DNA of 64,000 nucleotides from positions 137,085-201,084 of the forward strand of contig DELY01000001.1 of NCBI GenBank assembly GCA_002354655.1, read 5' to 3'. Every line of letters begins with the position of its first letter. The first letter of the stretch is position 1. The translations under genes and the position numbers were made by a program. Of the stretch, positions 46,325-53,541 are shown in pieces. The notes below the pieces were generated by a model. The model made no database searches, had not been told where the DNA came from, and was given only the letters and a program-made list of their open reading frames with translations. This stretch comes from Pseudomonas sp. UBA2684. Its GTDB lineage: Bacteria > Pseudomonadota > Gammaproteobacteria > Pseudomonadales > Pseudomonadaceae.

Positions 46325-46924
46325 ATGAGCTTCAGCCCGCTGATTCGCCAACTGATCGATTCCCTGCGCATCCTGCCGGGTGTGGGGCAGAAGACTGCTC
46401 AGCGCATGGCCTTGCAGATGCTCGAGCGCGATCGCAGCGGCGCTTTGCGTCTGGCCCAGGCGTTGACCCAGGCCATGGACGGGGTCGGGCATTGCAAGGA
46501 GTGCCGTAGCCTGAGTGAAGATGAGGTCTGTCAGCTCTGCCTCGATCCGCGGCGTGACGACAGCTTGCTGTGCGTGGTGGAAGGACCGATGGATGTATAC
46601 GCGGTGGAGCACACGGGTTTTCGCGGTCGCTACTTTGTGCTCAAGGGGCACCTTTCGCCTTTGGACGGCCTGGGCCCGGAAGCCATCGGTATACCTGAAC
46701 TGCTGGCGCGCATTGAGGCGGGCAGTTTCAGTGAGGTGATCCTGGCCACCAACCCGACAGTCGAGGGCGAGGCCACTGCCCACTACATTGCCCAGTTGCT
46801 CGCCAACAAGGGCCTGATCGCTTCGCGCATTGCCCATGGCATGCCGCTAGGTGGCGAGTTGGAACTGGTCGATGGCGGCACCCTGGCGCATTCGATTGCC
46901 GGACGGCGGCCGATTCAGCTATAG
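46325..46924 (+). CDS. recR: Recombination mediator RecR
   Basis: 199 residues. RecR acts with RecF and RecO to load RecA at gaps. A helix-hairpin-helix [15 protein letters not shown] (15-29), a Cys4 zinc finger (C57, C60, C69, C72) and a Toprim domain (about 80-175; [17 protein letters not shown] and [18 protein letters not shown]) are in order. I chose ATG 46325 because homology starts at [10 protein letters not shown]; the frame extends 41 codons upstream through the hairpin element. Confidence 0.96.
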   Translation: MSFSPLIRQLIDSLRILPGVGQKTAQRMALQMLERDRSGALRLAQALTQAMDGVGHCKECRSLSEDEVCQLCLDPRRDDSLLCVVEGPMDVYAVEHTGFRGRYFVLKGHLSPLDGLGPEAIGIPELLARIEAGSFSEVILATNPTVEGEATAHYIAQLLANKGLIASRIAHGMPLGGELELVDGGTLAHSIAGRRPIQL

Positions 46925-47100
46925 CGAGCCTGGGGCTGCGTTCAACCGTTCGTGGGTCCGTGTGTAGGCGGCGGGCGCGTGACCGGAAACGTCTGAGCGG
47001 TGATTTTTATCGAGTGCTGTGCAGGCGAAGCGGCTTCTGCGGCAGAGAAATGCCTGCGACCTTATAGCCCTGTTGCCTGGCACTATCCTCATCTTGTAAA

Positions 47101-47121
47101 CCAAGCAAGCGCTCGGTATGG
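47101..47121. promoter_or_regulatory. Weak operator-like sequence before the acyl-CoA dehydrogenase
   Basis: CCAAGCAAGCGCTCGGTATGG holds an AGCGCT centre with imperfect CCAAG/CGG flanks. TetR-type regulators of acyl-CoA metabolism often use AGCGCT-centred sites. It is 28 nt upstream of the gene. Confidence 0.25.
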
Positions 47122-47148
47122 TCGTTCAAACCATCTCGGGAGCTCCCC

Positions 47149-48297
47149 ATGTCTGCCCTTCAGCATTATTTCGATGACTCCCACCAGTTGGTGCGCGATT
47201 CGGTAAGGCGTTTCGTCGAGCGGGAAATTCTTCCGCACATCAACGACTGGGAGGAGGCCGAAGAGTTTCCCCGTGAGTTGTACCAGAAGGCTGGCGCTGC
47301 GGGGATTCTTGGCATTGGTTACCCGGAGCAGTTCGGTGGTAGCCATGAGGGCGATATCTTCGCCAAGGTTGCCGCCAGCGAAGAGCTGATGCGCTCCGGC
47401 TCCGGCGGCCTGGTGGCCGGGCTGGGTTCGTTGGATATTGGTTTGCCGCCCGTGGTGAAGTGGGCCAAGGCCGAGGTGCGCGAGCGCATCGTGCCGCAGG
47501 TATTGGCCGGCGAGAAAATCATGGCGCTGGCCGTCACCGAACCCTCTGGTGGTTCCGATGTGGCGAACCTGAAGACCCGTGCAGTGCGCGACGGCGATTT
47601 CTATCGCGTCACCGGGAGTAAGACCTTCATCACCAGTGGCGTGCGCGCGGACTATTACACCGTGGCGGTGCGTACCGGTGGCGAGGGGTTTGCCGGTGTC
47701 AGTCTGTTACTGATCGAGAAGGGCACGCCGGGGTTCACCGTTGGCCGCAAGTTGAAGAAGATGGGCTGGTGGGCCTCGGACACCGCCGAGTTGTTCTTCG
47801 ACGATTGCCGTGTGCCGGTGGCGAACCTGATTGGCGCCGAGAACATGGGCTTTGCCTGCATCATGGCCAATTTCCAGAGCGAACGGCTGGCGCTGGCGAT
47901 CATGGCCAACATGACGGCGCAACTGGCCTTTGACGAGGCAATGGCCTGGGCCAAGGCGCGTGAGGCGTTCGGCAAGCCCATCGGTAAGTTTCAGGTGCTC
48001 AAGCATCGTCTGGCGGAAATGGCCACGCAGCTGGAGGTGTCCCGCGAGTTCACCTACCGCCAGGCGGCGCAGATGGCGGCGGGCAAGAGCGTAATCAAGG
48101 AGATTTCCATGGCGAAGAACTTCGCCACCGACATCGCCGATCGCTTGACCTACGACGCGGTGCAGATCATGGGCGGCATGGGGTATATGCGTGAAAGCTT
48201 GGTCGAGCGCCTGTACCGCGACAACCGCATTCTTTCGATCGGCGGCGGCTCACGGGAGATCATGAACGAGATCATCAGCAAACAGCTGGGGCTGTAG
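47149..48297 (+). CDS. Acyl-CoA dehydrogenase
   Basis: 382 residues. This FAD enzyme makes the a,b-double bond of an acyl-CoA. The N-terminal helical domain, central b domain with ALAVTEPSGGSDVANLKTRA (family signature) and SKTFITSGVRADYYTVAVRTG, and the C-terminal helical domain with YDAVQIMGGMGYMRESLVERLYRDNRI are in order. The substrate chain cannot be read. It stands alone, following recR by 224 nt, with its own control region. Confidence 0.93.
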   Translation: MSALQHYFDDSHQLVRDSVRRFVEREILPHINDWEEAEEFPRELYQKAGAAGILGIGYPEQFGGSHEGDIFAKVAASEELMRSGSGGLVAGLGSLDIGLPPVVKWAKAEVRERIVPQVLAGEKIMALAVTEPSGGSDVANLKTRAVRDGDFYRVTGSKTFITSGVRADYYTVAVRTGGEGFAGVSLLLIEKGTPGFTVGRKLKKMGWWASDTAELFFDDCRVPVANLIGAENMGFACIMANFQSERLALAIMANMTAQLAFDEAMAWAKAREAFGKPIGKFQVLKHRLAEMATQLEVSREFTYRQAAQMAAGKSVIKEISMAKNFATDIADRLTYDAVQIMGGMGYMRESLVERLYRDNRILSIGGGSREIMNEIISKQLGL

Positions 48298-48393
48298 GAG
48301 GGCGGCCATCCCTGGGGGTATCAGTTGGCCTGTGGGCTTGGAGCCGTATAGCGCAGTAGACGCGCGGGTGCGGTGATTAACCACGCTGCAAAA

Positions 48394-48421
48394 AATAAGC
48401 CCCGCGAGTGCGGGGCTTATT
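48394..48421. terminator. Bidirectional terminator between acyl-CoA dehydrogenase and cold-shock gene
   Basis: AATAAGCCCCGC (48394-48405) and GCGGGGCTTATT (48410-48421) form a perfect 12-bp stem with a GAGT loop. T-rich sides make it usable both ways. Confidence 0.85.
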
Positions 48422-48439
48422 CAGAACAGGACAGGAGGC

Positions 48440-48652
48440 TTAGGCCACCTGTACCTCTTCAGCTTGCATACCTTTCTGACCGCGAGCGGCCACGTAGGTA
48501 ACGGTTTGGCCTTCTTTCAGGCTTTTGAAACCGTCGCTCTGGATTGCTTTGAAGTGCACGAACAGATCATCGCCGCCGTTAGTCGGGGTAATGAAGCCGA
48601 AGCCCTTCTCATCGTTGAACCATTTGACGGTGCCAGTTTCGCGATTTGCCAT
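48440..48652 (-). CDS. Cold-shock domain protein (CspA family)
   Basis: 70 residues, the normal single-domain length. It binds single-stranded RNA or DNA. RNP1 KGFGFI (16-21) and RNP2 LFVHF (30-34) are intact, with the typical start [10 protein letters not shown]. CspA-type genes are not always cold-induced; the upstream 150 nt are AT-rich and could be a structured 5' leader. It follows the bidirectional terminator at its 3' end. Confidence 0.95.
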   Translation of the reverse strand: MANRETGTVKWFNDEKGFGFITPTNGGDDLFVHFKAIQSDGFKSLKEGQTVTYVAARGQKGMQAEEVQVA

Positions 48653-48806
48653 GATGTGTCTCTTAATTCGATACGAATTGCGGTGCCAGATAATTCATAG
48701 CACCTATGCGGTTTTGCTGATAACTACAGTTCAGCTCAACCATTCTAGGCCGTTTTTGCGACGAATGTTGGGATTGAAGTTAATTCACTGAATTTCTGCA
48801 TTTTAG

Positions 48807-49733
48807 TCAGGCTGAATTTCTCAGTCTGGTCAGGTCGCGCAGCGGTGGTTCACCGAACAAACGGCGGTATTCGCGGCTGAATTGCGATGGGCTTTCGTAG
48901 CCCACCCGATAGCTGGCCGAGGCGGCTTCCAGGCCTTCGCAGAGCATCAGGCGTCGCGCTTCCTGTAGGCGCAGCTGCTTCTGGTACTGCAGTGGGCTCA
49001 GCGCGGTGACGGCCTTGAAGCGGTGATGCAGAGTCGAGGTGCTGAGGTTGACCTCACGGGCCAGGTCCTCGATGCGCAGGGGTTGGTCGAAATGCAGATT
49101 CAGCCATTCGATGGCGCGGGTGATGCGCTGACCCAGGCTGTCGGCGATGGCGATCTCATGCAAGCGATGGCCCTGCGGGCTGTGCAGCAGCCGGTAGAAA
49201 ATCTCGCGCAGGGCCAGCGGCGCAAGCATGGCAATGTCGCGCGGAGTCTCCAGCAGACGCAGCAGGCGCAACACAGCGTCGAGCAATTGAGTATCCAGAC
49301 GATCCAGATACAGCGCCCGACGTGGCCCAGGATTGGGTACGCCAATCGGGCCTATATCGGCGATCAAGCTGGCGATCAGCGCCGGATCAATCTCCAGGCG
49401 CAGGCTCAGGTAGGGCTGCTCGGGGGTTGCGTCGATCACTTGGCCGGTCACCGGCAGGGTGACTGAGGCCACCAGGTAGTTCAGTGGGTCGTAGGTGTAC
49501 TGCTCGCCTGCGAGGCGCACATCCTTGCGGCCCTGGGCAATGATGCACAGGCATGGCCGGTACAGCGTCGGTATGGGCAGGCTGGGCTGGGTCGCGCAGG
49601 CCAGGTCGAGGCCGGCAATCGCACTCCCATGCAGGCCATCACCTGGGCACAGGCGCTGGATCAAGGCGGCCAGTTCGGCCTGGCGCGAGGCCAGGTTTTC
49701 GTTGAGGGCTGAGAGGTTGGCGAGTGATGTCAT
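48807..49733 (-). CDS. AraC-family transcriptional regulator (AraC_N subfamily)
   Basis: 308 residues. The N-terminal cupin-like AraC_N domain (about 35-190; LYRPCLCIIAQGRKDVRLAGEQYTYDPLNYLVAS) is followed by two helix-turn-helices (about 205-300; RIEDLAREVNLSTSTLHHRFKAVTALSPLQYQKQLRLQEARRLM). AGGAG is 7 nt before ATG 49733. It is divergent from the SDR gene at 50029, with two 31-bp direct repeats between. Regulators of this kind usually activate the neighbouring oxidoreductase; the inducer is unknown. Confidence 0.93.
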   Translation of the reverse strand: MTSLANLSALNENLASRQAELAALIQRLCPGDGLHGSAIAGLDLACATQPSLPIPTLYRPCLCIIAQGRKDVRLAGEQYTYDPLNYLVASVTLPVTGQVIDATPEQPYLSLRLEIDPALIASLIADIGPIGVPNPGPRRALYLDRLDTQLLDAVLRLLRLLETPRDIAMLAPLALREIFYRLLHSPQGHRLHEIAIADSLGQRITRAIEWLNLHFDQPLRIEDLAREVNLSTSTLHHRFKAVTALSPLQYQKQLRLQEARRLMLCEGLEAASASYRVGYESPSQFSREYRRLFGEPPLRDLTRLRNSA

Positions 49734-49799
49734 GGCAGGGCTCCTGTGGCTTGCAGACTAGCCCGGTTTTTCAGGCAAGTCTGCGCTGCACATAAGGCG

Positions 49800-49830
49800 T
49801 TGCAGGTTTAGGCAATGATTCACCAGCAAT
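49800..49830. promoter_or_regulatory. Direct repeat 1, AraC regulator region
   Basis: TTGCAGGTTTAGGCAATGAT begins a 31-bp unit matching 49917-49947 at 28 of 31 positions. It is a candidate AraC binding site. Confidence 0.6.
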
Positions 49831-49916
49831 AGGCAAGCCGCCATGTTCTATGGGCTTTCAGGCCGGCAATGGGCTGATCAAAGATTGCACGTAGCTATTC
49901 AGGCCGAGTCTGTGCA

Positions 49917-49947
49917 TTGCAGGTTTAGGCAATAATTCGCCAGTAAT
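49917..49947. promoter_or_regulatory. Direct repeat 2, AraC regulator region
   Basis: The second 31-bp copy is 117 bp from the first and 82 nt upstream of the SDR start, a suitable place for an activator. Confidence 0.6.
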
Positions 49948-50028
49948 CGACTAACCCAGAACCCGCCATCTGACCGAATCTGTTGTTGTCGCGGCTTGCC
50001 ATGCCGCTTATCAGCAGAGGGTTCGGCC

Positions 50029-50766
50029 ATGTTGAATATCCAAGACAAAGTCATTCTGATCACCGGCGCGAGCAGTGGTATCGGCGAGGCCTGCGCGCGT
50101 TTGCTGGCCGAGAAGGGCGCGCGACTGTTGCTCGGCGCGCGGCGCACCGAGCGCCTGGAACAGTTGGTCGGTGAGATCCGCGCGGCTGGCGGTAACGCGG
50201 ACTACCGACGCCTGGACGTGACCAGTCAGGCCGACACCCAGGTGTTTGTCGATGCCGCTCTGGCGCAGTACGGCCGCGTCGATGTGCTGATCAACAACGC
50301 CGGGGTCATGCCGCTGTCGCGCCTCGATGTGCTGAAGGTGGAGGAGTGGAACCGCATGATCGACGTGAATATCCGCGGCGTTCTGCACGGCATTGCCGCG
50401 GCTTTGCCGGTGATGCAGCGTCAGCGCAGCGGTCAGTTCGTCAATATCGCCTCTATCGGGGCCTATAGCGTGGTGCCGACTGGCGCGGTGTACTGCGCGA
50501 CCAAGTATGCGGTGCGTGCCATCTCCGAAGGCTTGCGTCAGGAAGTGGGCGGCGATATTCGCGTGACCCTGGTGTCGCCGGGCGTGGTCGAGTCGGAGTT
50601 GGCCGAGAGCATTTCCGATGCGCCGAGCCGTGAGGCAATGCAGGCGTTCCGCAAGGTCGCCATCACCCCGGACGCGATTGCCCGTGCCATCGCCTATGCC
50701 GTCGAGCAGCCGGCGGATGTCGATGTCAGCGAGCTGATCGTGCGGCCAACTGCCAGCCCTTACTGA
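50029..50766 (+). CDS. Short-chain dehydrogenase/reductase
   Basis: 245 residues, a classical SDR. The Rossmann motif TGASSGIG (about 14-21), NNAG (about 88-91), the active-site Ser (in NIASIGA) and YxxxK (YCATK) are present, so it should be catalytic with NAD(P)H. I chose ATG 50029 because homology starts at MLNIQDKVILITG, with GAGG 8 nt upstream. The small gene at 50792 follows 25 nt later, likely an operon. The substrate is unknown. Confidence 0.93.
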   Translation: MLNIQDKVILITGASSGIGEACARLLAEKGARLLLGARRTERLEQLVGEIRAAGGNADYRRLDVTSQADTQVFVDAALAQYGRVDVLINNAGVMPLSRLDVLKVEEWNRMIDVNIRGVLHGIAAALPVMQRQRSGQFVNIASIGAYSVVPTGAVYCATKYAVRAISEGLRQEVGGDIRVTLVSPGVVESELAESISDAPSREAMQAFRKVAITPDAIARAIAYAVEQPADVDVSELIVRPTASPY

Positions 50767-50791
50767 GCAGGCCTACCTGGAGAACGCCACG

Positions 50792-51070
50792 ATGTTTAGC
50801 CATACCGCTGTGCTGCGCGCCGCGCGTGGGTGTGCCGAGCCATTAGGACTGTGTCTGGATGACCTGCGTGAACCCGTGCAACGCATGGCGGGGTGCCTGG
50901 GTGTCGAGGTGCGACGGGTGCCGCACGATGCGGCGCTGTGGGTGCTGGAGACGCGCTGGCAATCGGCGGCTGCCATGCAGGCGTTCTTCCTCGCGCCGCG
51001 GCTGCAGCAACTGCTGGACCGCGCCGTGCAGCAGGGCATGCTCAGCGGCTTGGATTGCGAGGCCGCCTGA
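50792..51070 (+). CDS. Small protein, possibly ABM-like
   Basis: 92 residues. The middle (AGCLGVEVRRVPHDAALWVLETRWQSAAAMQAFFLAPRLQQLL) has the pattern of antibiotic-biosynthesis-monooxygenase (ABM) small proteins: a b-strand, a turn, a long amphipathic helix with WxS..AM..F. The normal start of that fold is poorly matched, and an EW/TR-type catalytic pocket is not evident. It lies 25 nt after the SDR and probably shares its transcript, with a hairpin after it. Its function is not known. Confidence 0.65.
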   Translation: MFSHTAVLRAARGCAEPLGLCLDDLREPVQRMAGCLGVEVRRVPHDAALWVLETRWQSAAAMQAFFLAPRLQQLLDRAVQQGMLSGLDCEAA

Positions 51071-51079
51071 ACGGCAAAA

Positions 51080-51109
51080 CGCCCCGTCGCTAGCGATAGC
51101 GGCGGGGCG
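51080..51109. terminator. Hairpin between the small protein gene and ohr
   Basis: CGCCCCGTCGCTA and TAGCGGCGGGGCG pair (one mismatch) around GCGA. T4 follows on the minus strand; on the plus strand the T-tract is poor. It separates convergent units. Confidence 0.75.
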
Positions 51110-51172
51110 GTTCTGCATTGTGCCGAGCATTGAAAGACGCTCTGCACCTTGGTGGAGCGCTTGAGCTAAGGA

Positions 51173-51601
51173 TCAATCAACCAGTGTCAGGGTGACGTCG
51201 ATGTTGCCGCGGGTGGCGTTGGAGTAAGGGCAGACGATGTGCGCACGCTCGATCAGGGTTTGCGCTTGCTCGCGGTCCAGGCCCGGCAGGCTGATGCGCA
51301 GTTCGACTTCGATGCCGAAGCCGTTCGGGATCGCGCCGATACCGACCACGCCCTCGATCGATACGTCTGCCGGAATGGCCAGTTTGTCGCGGCCGGCGAC
51401 GAACTTCATCGCGCCGAGGAAGCAGGCCGAGTAGCCCGCAGCGAACAGTTGCTCGGGGTTGGTGCCCTGGCCGCCGGCACCGCCGAGTTCTTTCGGGGTG
51501 GTCAGGGCGACGTCGAGTACGCCGTCGGAGGAAACAGCACGACCGTCACGGCCGCCGGTGGCTTCTGCGTAGGCACGGTAAGCAATGGTTTGAATCGACA
51601 T
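51173..51601 (-). CDS. ohr: Organic hydroperoxide reductase Ohr
   Basis: 142 residues. Ohr reduces organic hydroperoxides through two reactive Cys: C60 in the helix [10 protein letters not shown] and C124 in [13 protein letters not shown]. Both are present, along with the N-terminal part typical for the family ([27 protein letters not shown]). It is a cytoplasmic dimer. The gene is followed by the hairpin at 51080. The small peptide gene (51655) and ohrR (52083) lie upstream on the same strand. Confidence 0.96.
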   Translation of the reverse strand: MSIQTIAYRAYAEATGGRDGRAVSSDGVLDVALTTPKELGGAGGQGTNPEQLFAAGYSACFLGAMKFVAGRDKLAIPADVSIEGVVGIGAIPNGFGIEVELRISLPGLDREQAQTLIERAHIVCPYSNATRGNIDVTLTLVD

Positions 51602-51654
51602 GGTGGTAATCCTCTAAGACTGGTTGGTTTGAAGTTTGCTGCGGTGCGGCGTGC

Positions 51655-51774
51655 TCAGCCGTCGTGGTTGATCAGCCACGTCGGGTACAGACCTTTGCCG
51701 TCCTGCGGGTTGGCGTGGCTGAGAACGGGAGCCGAGAGAACAAGCGTAGCGGTTAGGGTGATCAAGGTTTTCAT
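51655..51774 (-). CDS. Putative 39-residue exported peptide
   Basis: This gene encodes 39 residues and is too short for standard gene callers. The ATG at 51774 has GGAG 7 nt upstream. The start MKTLITLTATLVLSAPVLSHA is a good Sec signal peptide with a cut after SHA (about 21); the mature 18 residues would be NPQDGKGLYPTWLINHDG. It lies 53 nt upstream of ohr in the same direction, so it may be cotranscribed with it. The ending WLINHDG is without a known motif. It could be a periplasmic or secreted peptide with a role in peroxide stress, but this is inference. Confidence 0.6.
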   Translation of the reverse strand: MKTLITLTATLVLSAPVLSHANPQDGKGLYPTWLINHDG

Positions 51775-52082
51775 GACAGTTCTCCACGAGTAATAACGTT
51801 GTTCGGTTGGGGGGGGGGGAAGGCAACTGCGCAGCCTTCCGTTGGTATTTCACGCTAATATTTTGTGCGCTAATCAGTTCCATGGGGAGAACTCTAGTGC
51901 TCATTAATTTAGTGCGCAAGATATATTTTTGAACATTTAGCGATAAGTGCTGCTTTGTTCAGGCATAAGCGAGGATTGGCGGGCTATTGCACGATGTTTT
52001 CGGCGGGCGATGGGCGTGAGCGGAGTGGGGAATATAGGCGGTAAGAGGGGCGTGAGGTAGCCGGCAAGGCCGCCCGGGGTGC
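51775..52082. other. ohrR-peptide gap
   Basis: 308 nt with no other gene. It includes an 11-G run at 51809-51819 and the TTAG-type motifs described separately. Confidence 0.6.
51861..51924. promoter_or_regulatory. Candidate OhrR operator region
   Basis: TTGTGCGCTAA (51863-51873, minus TTAGCGCACAA) and TTAGTGCGCAA (51909-51919, plus) match at 9 of 11 positions in opposite directions. A third related site (TTAGCGCGATA on the minus strand) lies upstream of ohrR near 52573. This suits an OhrR site for both transcripts, but is not an exact match to a known box. Confidence 0.35.
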
Positions 52083-52535
52083 TTACACGGCCTGTTGCAG
52101 GCTGCTGCGTAAGGCGACTAGTTCAGCCTTCAGCGCGCCGAGTTCCGCTGCGGATTGCTGGGTGGCGGTTAGGATGCAACTGGGAATGCTCTTAGCGTGT
52201 TCTCGCAGGTTGCGGCCTTTGTCGGTCAGGAACAGCTCCACCACGCGCTCGTCGGCACGGCTGCGGGTGCGCTTGAGCAGGCCCTCGGCTTCCAGGCGCT
52301 TGAGCAGTGGGGTGACGGAGCCGGGGTCGGTCAGCAGGCGACTGCTGATGTCGCCCACGGTGATGCCATCACCTTCCCAGAGCACCATCATGGCCAAGTA
52401 CTGCGGGTAGGTCAGGCCAAGCGCTTGCAGCAGTGGCTTGTACACCTTGGTCAGCAGCAGCGAGGTGGAATAGAGGGCAAAGCACAGCTGGTTGTCGAGC
52501 AACAGCTCGGCGCAGGCGTCGTCTTGGGGGGCCAT
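52083..52535 (-). CDS. ohrR: MarR-family peroxide sensor OhrR
   Basis: 150 residues. OhrR represses ohr until organic peroxides oxidise it. The peroxidatic Cys18 sits in DNQLCFALYSTS and a second Cys120 in SIPSCIL, the layout of the 2-Cys type. The winged helix-turn-helix (about 40-105) holds ALGLTYPQYLAMMVLWEGDGITVGDISSRL. It lies upstream of ohr on the same strand with the exported-peptide gene between, an arrangement that is common for ohrR-ohr except for the extra peptide. Confidence 0.94.
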   Translation of the reverse strand: MAPQDDACAELLLDNQLCFALYSTSLLLTKVYKPLLQALGLTYPQYLAMMVLWEGDGITVGDISSRLLTDPGSVTPLLKRLEAEGLLKRTRSRADERVVELFLTDKGRNLREHAKSIPSCILTATQQSAAELGALKAELVALRSSLQQAV

Positions 52536-52659
52536 GGTGATCTCCGGCGGTGCGTGGCGAATGACGACAATTTATCGCGCTAACTACTGGGATGCCAATT
52601 GAATGCGGCCATGACCGAGAAATGGCCAGTCAGACCACCTCGCGGCCATGGGCTCATGG

Positions 52660-53541
52660 TTACTCCGCAGCCGTGTGTGCCTTGCTCGCGCCCTTGGGCG
52701 CAAAACGTGCGGCCAGGCGCATGGAGGCGGTTACCAAACGCTGGTAGAAGGCCGGCCACAGCCGTTGCATGCCATCCAGGGCATAGGCGTCGGGGCCGAT
52801 GAGGATGCGCCGTTTGTTCGCCAGCACGCCGTTGATGATCACCTGCGCGGCTTTCTCCGGGGTAGTGCGAAGCAACTGGTCGTTGAACTGCTGGCGCGCC
52901 TGGTCGGCGTCCTGGCCGGTGACGCTGCTCAGGCTGTCGTTCATCCGCGCGGTCTTGGCGATGTTGGTCTTAATCCCGCCGGGGTGCACGCAACTGGCCG
53001 ATACGCCGCAGGCCTGCATGTCCAGTTCCTGGCGCAGCGATTCGGTAAAACCGCGCACGGCGAACTTACTGGCGTTGTAGGCGCTCATGCCGGGTTGCGA
53101 GAACAACCCGAACACGCTCGACACGTTGACGATATGACCACTGCCCGCAGCTTTGATGTGTGGCAGGAAGGCCTTGGTGCCGTGTATCACGCCCCAGAAG
53201 TTGATGGCCATGATCCACTCATAATCGGCGTAGTCGTTGCCTTCCACCGTGCCGCCCTGGGCCACTCCGGCATTGTTGAAGATGGCGTTGACCCGGCCGT
53301 GCTCGGCTACCACCAGGGCGGCCCAGGCATGCACGGCCTCGCGGTCGGCGACGTTGACCGTGGCCTCGCTGACGCTGACACCGAGTTTGCGCGCCTGGGC
53401 GGCGGTTTCCGCCAGGCCCTCGACGTTGACGTCGGAGAGCGCCAGGTGACAGCCCTGGCGCGCCAGGCCGTAGGCGAGCGCGCGGCCGATGCCGGAGCCG
53501 GCGCCTGTGATGGCGGCGACTTTATTCTCGAAGGACTTCAT
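52660..53541 (-). CDS. Short-chain dehydrogenase/reductase
   Basis: 293 residues, larger than a classical SDR by a C-terminal extension. TGAGSGIG (about 14-21), NNAG, Ser in VSSVFG and YNASK are present. It is coupled to the flavin monooxygenase by an ATGA overlap, so the two should act in one pathway, for example oxidation of an alcohol to the ketone used by the monooxygenase. The physiological substrate is not known. Confidence 0.92.
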   Translation of the reverse strand: MKSFENKVAAITGAGSGIGRALAYGLARQGCHLALSDVNVEGLAETAAQARKLGVSVSEATVNVADREAVHAWAALVVAEHGRVNAIFNNAGVAQGGTVEGNDYADYEWIMAINFWGVIHGTKAFLPHIKAAGSGHIVNVSSVFGLFSQPGMSAYNASKFAVRGFTESLRQELDMQACGVSASCVHPGGIKTNIAKTARMNDSLSSVTGQDADQARQQFNDQLLRTTPEKAAQVIINGVLANKRRILIGPDAYALDGMQRLWPAFYQRLVTASMRLAARFAPKGASKAHTAAE

